64,000 nt of DNA from 66-474 sp963771735 (GTDB taxonomy: Bacteria > Pseudomonadota > Gammaproteobacteria > Xanthomonadales > Rhodanobacteraceae): positions 1,465,137 to 1,529,136 of the forward strand of contig CAVYUN010000002.1 of NCBI GenBank assembly GCA_963771735.1, read 5' to 3'. The stretch's first letter is position 1, and the number at the start of each line of letters is the position of its first letter. A model generated the notes under the pieces. That model searched no databases. It saw only the letters and a program-made list of their open reading frames with translations, and was not told the DNA's origin. Shown piece by piece: positions 63,980-64,000 of this stretch. The position numbers and the translations under genes were made by a program.

Positions 63980-64000
63980 GGTGGTGTCTACGAGACCGGC

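Larger units (their letters stand above)
62761..64000 (+). mobile_element. IS3-family insertion sequence, intact copy (right end at window edge)
   Basis: Left terminal sequence GAGCTGCTGCCGGCTTCACA and right end AAGGTGGTGTCTACGAGACC, complementary to the left end of the copy at 57046; the last few bases lie beyond the window. It is inverted relative to the decayed copy. Sequence identity between the two copies appears very high. Confidence 0.9.

Noticed and set aside
1..64000. CRISPR arrays, prophage genes, rRNA
   Set aside because: No regular spaced repeats, phage structural genes or rRNA sequence were seen.

Overview
The window is a GC-rich, densely coded bacterial chromosome segment. Gene order and protein sequences point to a gammaproteobacterium of the Xanthomonadales (Lysobacterales), probably near Rhodanobacteraceae. 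Supporting blocks are petB-petC-sspA-sspB, a soluble RsxB-like protein grouped with endonuclease III, dapA/gcvR/bcp/phoH, pcnB-folK, ribF-ileS, and bamD divergent from rluD. The family-level assignment is inference; no rRNA is present to confirm it.

Layout. 1-3200: end of the cytochrome bc1 operon followed by sspA and sspB. 3300-9330: small envelope proteins, monofunctional relA, a membrane-anchored TPR-like protein and an SDR-type protein. 9400-11210: a 2-oxoglutarate/Fe(II) oxygenase and a rhamnosyltransferase-like glycosyltransferase, probably acting on surface glycan. 11229-14733 (minus): RNase T, endonuclease III, two Fe-S proteins and a metallophosphoesterase. 14826-19540: an MFS transporter broken by an in-frame amber codon, slyD, a DoxX protein, an NlpC/P60 lipoprotein, a small unknown protein and a D-amino-acid dehydrogenase-like flavoprotein. 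19811-23680: dnaB, alr, radA. 23695-27955: mgtC-like, lpxH, cyclophilin, a BepA-like protease and grxC. 28137-35918: NAD-type isocitrate dehydrogenase, an LpxO-like hydroxylase, thiD, a PhoH-family ATPase, bcp, gcvR, dapA, a BamC-like lipoprotein and fdxA. 36120-42030: tRNA-Glu(CTC), pcnB, folK, ribF, ileS. 42102-46230: two tandem S9 peptidases. 46273-56459: rsgA, alaA, a GDSL hydrolase, lspA, sucCD, nadE, bamD, rluD, pgeF.

56460-64000 is different: an accessory island of lower and patchier GC with no housekeeping genes. It holds a decayed membrane-protein gene, at least two sequences that look like integron attC recombination sites, a lipoprotein gene ending four bases before one of them (a typical gene-cassette arrangement), a decayed IS110-family element, an IS3-family element truncated by another IS3-family element, and two inverted copies of a third IS3-family element bracketing the region. 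I read it as the remnant of a chromosomal integron cassette array broken up by insertion sequences. No integron integrase is visible in the window.

The most useful observations are the attC/cassette remnant, a perfectly conserved 274-bp block shared by the tandem S9 peptidases, the amber codon in the MFS gene, and a family of degenerate dispersed intergenic repeats. No CRISPR array, prophage or rRNA gene was seen.
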